Positions 19,040 through 20,662 of a stretch of DNA of 20,662 bases are shown here, piece after piece. A model generated the notes under the pieces. It made no database searches and had not been told where the DNA came from. It saw only the letters and a list, made by a program, of their open reading frames with translations. The position numbers and the translations under genes were made by a program. Position 1 is the stretch's first letter; the number at the start of each line of letters is the position of its first letter. The DNA lies in contig JAIRXN010000055.1 of NCBI GenBank assembly GCA_031268245.1, positions 1 to 20,662 of the forward strand. The letters are read 5' to 3'. Origin of the DNA: Treponema sp. Lineage in GTDB: Bacteria > Spirochaetota > Spirochaetia > Treponematales > Breznakiellaceae.

Positions 19040-20473
19040 TTGACTCTTCCCCTTTCTTTTTCGATTTATACACTTGGCTGTAAACTCAATCAGCTTGAAA
19101 GCGAGGCTCTTGCCGGAGCCTTTGCAGCCGCGGGCTTCAGGGTGCTTTCCCGGCCCGAAGGAGCGCATGGGCAAGACGCCGATATTACCGCAGTAAATAC
19201 CTGTACGGTAACCGGCAAGGCTGAACAGAAGGCCAGAAGAGTTATCCGTAAGCTGTTACGGGATTGTCCTTCCTCCTGTGTGCTGGTAACAGGCTGCTAT
19301 GCGGAGCTTGACCGGAAAGAGCTTGAAAGGCTTGCCCTGGAAAGCGGGGCCTTGAGCAAAACGGGGGAACGGAGGCTTTTTATCATTCCGGGAAGCCGGA
19401 AAAAGATTCTGCAGACTCTGCCTGCCTTTCTTGCCTCTGCCCGGCCTGAGAATCGGCAGGAACTGCCCTCTTTGATTCAGTCCTGGATGGATACACATGA
19501 AGGAAATAGGGAAATGCGGGACGGAGATGATCCTGACTGGCCCAATCCTCAAGGTTCCTTCTTCCGTTCCAGGGCTTTTATAAAGATCCAGGACGGCTGC
19601 GACAAGCACTGCAGCTTTTGCCGGGTAAGGCTTGCCAGGGGGAGAAGTGTAAGCCTGGAAGCGGAGGAAGCGCTGGCCCGGCTCCGGGATCTGGAGGCCA
19701 GGGGTTTTGGGGAAGCGGTACTGACAGGGGTAAACATAGGCCTCTACCGGGCCGCCGCGGGAAAAACGGAACTGAACATGGCCGGGCTTTTAAAGCTTCT
19801 GCTTGAGGGAACTGCCGGTATAGCCCTGCGGCTTTCTTCCCTGGAACCGGATGAGATGACAGAGGATCTCTTTGAGATTCTCAGATCTGCACGGATACGA
19901 TCCCACTTTCATATTTCGGTACAGTCGGGAAGCGCCGCGGTTTTAAGAAGGATGGGGAGAAATTACGGTCCCGAAACCGTTGAGGCGGCCGCGGCCCGGC
20001 TGCGGGAACTGAAGGATGATCCCTTCCTGGCCTGCGACATCATTACCGGCTTTCCGGGGGAAGGGGAAAGGGACTTTGAAGAAACCTTTGATCTCTGCCG
20101 CCGGATCGGTTTCGCCTGGATACACGCATTCCCCTATTCCCCGCGGCCGGGAACAGCGGCGGCTTCCATGAAGCCTTTGGTGAGCGAAAGGGAAGCGGGG
20201 AAGCGGGTGGCGTCTTTAATGGAGCTTGCCAGGCAGGGGAGGGCCGCTTATGTGCAGCGCTGGCTGGGCCGCAGTGTAGAAGCGGTTTGTGAGAGCGGAG
20301 AAGACTCATGTCTTTTCCACGCGGTATCGGAAAATTATCTCAGGCTTCTCTGTAGAAGCGCTCCGGGAGAAGAGAGGCCCCTGCCGGGAAGGGCCTTTAC
20401 ATGCAGAATAAACACGCCGGAGAATTCGGGCGAAGCCGATGCTGTAGGGGAAATAAGCAGAACGTGTCCATAG
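19040..20473 (+). CDS. mtaB: tRNA t6A37 methylthiotransferase (MtaB-type)
   Basis: Radical-SAM enzyme that converts t6A37 to ms2t6A37 in tRNAs reading ANN codons. MTTase-domain cysteines are C14 (YTLGCKLNQ), C55 (VNTCTVTGKAEQK) and C86 (VTGCYAE). The radical-SAM motif is C187-C191-C194 (QDGCDKHCSFC). TLGCKLNQxESE and NTCTVT..AE.KARR are signatures of the MtaB branch rather than MiaB or RimO; the miaB gene is also present at 2837. A TRAM-like end follows about 395. Length 477 is slightly above the usual 430-450; part of the excess is an insert at about 37-45 containing SRPEGAH. The start is TTG at 19040 with AAGG (19028-19031) upstream; later starts would lose the TLGC cysteine. It closes the bactofilin cluster. 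Confidence 0.92.
   Translation: MTLPLSFSIYTLGCKLNQLESEALAGAFAAAGFRVLSRPEGAHGQDADITAVNTCTVTGKAEQKARRVIRKLLRDCPSSCVLVTGCYAELDRKELERLALESGALSKTGERRLFIIPGSRKKILQTLPAFLASARPENRQELPSLIQSWMDTHEGNREMRDGDDPDWPNPQGSFFRSRAFIKIQDGCDKHCSFCRVRLARGRSVSLEAEEALARLRDLEARGFGEAVLTGVNIGLYRAAAGKTELNMAGLLKLLLEGTAGIALRLSSLEPDEMTEDLFEILRSARIRSHFHISVQSGSAAVLRRMGRNYGPETVEAAAARLRELKDDPFLACDIITGFPGEGERDFEETFDLCRRIGFAWIHAFPYSPRPGTAAASMKPLVSEREAGKRVASLMELARQGRAAYVQRWLGRSVEAVCESGEDSCLFHAVSENYLRLLCRSAPGEERPLPGRAFTCRINTPENSGEADAVGEISRTCP
19148..19168 (+). repeat. In-frame short repeat encoding SRPEGAH, copy 2
   Basis: Codons 37-43 of mtaB encode SRPEGAH, as do codons 215-221 of the thiamine pyrophosphokinase (2266-2286). Similarity continues a few bases beyond on the 3' side (CATGGGC against CATGAGC). 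Relatives of MtaB usually pass from the second strand to the D-x-x-x-x-NTC strand without these residues. Confidence 0.45.
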
Positions 20474-20530
20474 TTTTAGAAAAACGGGAAGCCAAGCGGA
20501 GGCCGAAGGAACGCAAATAGTCGCAGGGTA

Positions 20531-20662
20531 TCATGAGCGCTGTACGGGATGTATTGAAAGAAGGGAAAGACCGGCGTCCAGGACTTTTCTGAGGAACAGG
20601 TTGTTCTCCGCCAGGGTCTCCCGCCAGTTTTCCGCGCCGGTATACCAAAATTCTCCGACAAA
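20531..20662 (-). CDS. C-terminal end of an unidentified gene (partial)
   Basis: The minus strand is open from the window edge to TGA at 20533-20531 and encodes 43 residues beginning FVGEFWYTGAENWRETLAEN and ending LSLLSIHPVQRS. Composition and codon use (mostly C/G in third positions) look like coding sequence, and it fits as the gene converging on mtaB with 57 bp between stops. I do not recognise the family. Two other minus-strand open frames overlap here; they are Arg/Pro-rich shadow frames and less credible. Confidence 0.5.
   Translation of the reverse strand, partial: FVGEFWYTGAENWRETLAENNLFLRKVLDAGLSLLSIHPVQRS

Overview
This window looks like chromosome from a treponeme (Spirochaetota). 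The strongest marker is a near full-length cytoplasmic filament protein CfpA (8008-10047), a family I know only from treponemes. Next to it, in an order I recall for T. pallidum TP0746-TP0751, are a PPDK-type gene, a basic hypothetical protein, a small vWA-like protein and a pallilysin-like protein. The pair phosphate acetyltransferase plus large TPR protein also resembles TP0094-TP0095. Base composition is moderately GC-rich and genes are tightly packed. I see no tRNA, rRNA, IS element, phage genes or CRISPR. Locus-tag comparisons are from memory and need an alignment.

Layout. 1-1600: end of rnc, then convergent cca. 1601-1623: a 23-bp divergent promoter. 1624-5558 (+): thiamine pyrophosphokinase, a small membrane protein, miaB, a LapA-like membrane protein and a SPOR-domain secreted protein, punctuated by a family of about 37-bp hairpin repeats. 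5559-5661: convergent junction with a perfect 13-bp hairpin. 5662-7739 (-): vWA-like exported protein followed by the pallilysin-like protein. 7740-8007: AT-rich divergent promoter region. 8008-13862 (+): cfpA, terminator, then a coupled pair made of an HPr-like-tailed protein and a PPDK-like enzyme, then a terminator. 13955-17840 (-): hypothetical, large TPR protein, pta. 17841-18018: divergent regulatory region holding five inverted repeats in a row. 18019-20473 (+): bactofilin, exported TPR protein, mtaB. 20531-20662 (-): end of an unidentified gene.

The most interesting signal is the 10120-13862 pair. The PPDK-like protein keeps the phosphohistidine motif and all the PEP/pyruvate-site residues I can place. 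It appears to have replaced every one of the five ATP-site residues I know for classical PPDK. The gene just upstream ends in a domain that reads like HPr, the small phosphocarrier of the PTS. An enzyme of this type without an ATP site, next to an HPr-like domain, suggests a PEP-to-His-to-HPr relay rather than pyruvate phosphate dikinase. Its gene neighbourhood with cfpA, and the shared AT-hook-like tails of CfpA and the HPr-like protein, raise the possibility that it serves the filament/nucleoid system. That last step is inference. Other points: a pallilysin homologue without HEXXH; a short repeat encoding SRPEGAH inside two unrelated enzymes; covarying hairpin repeats; and a probably leaderless two-way promoter.
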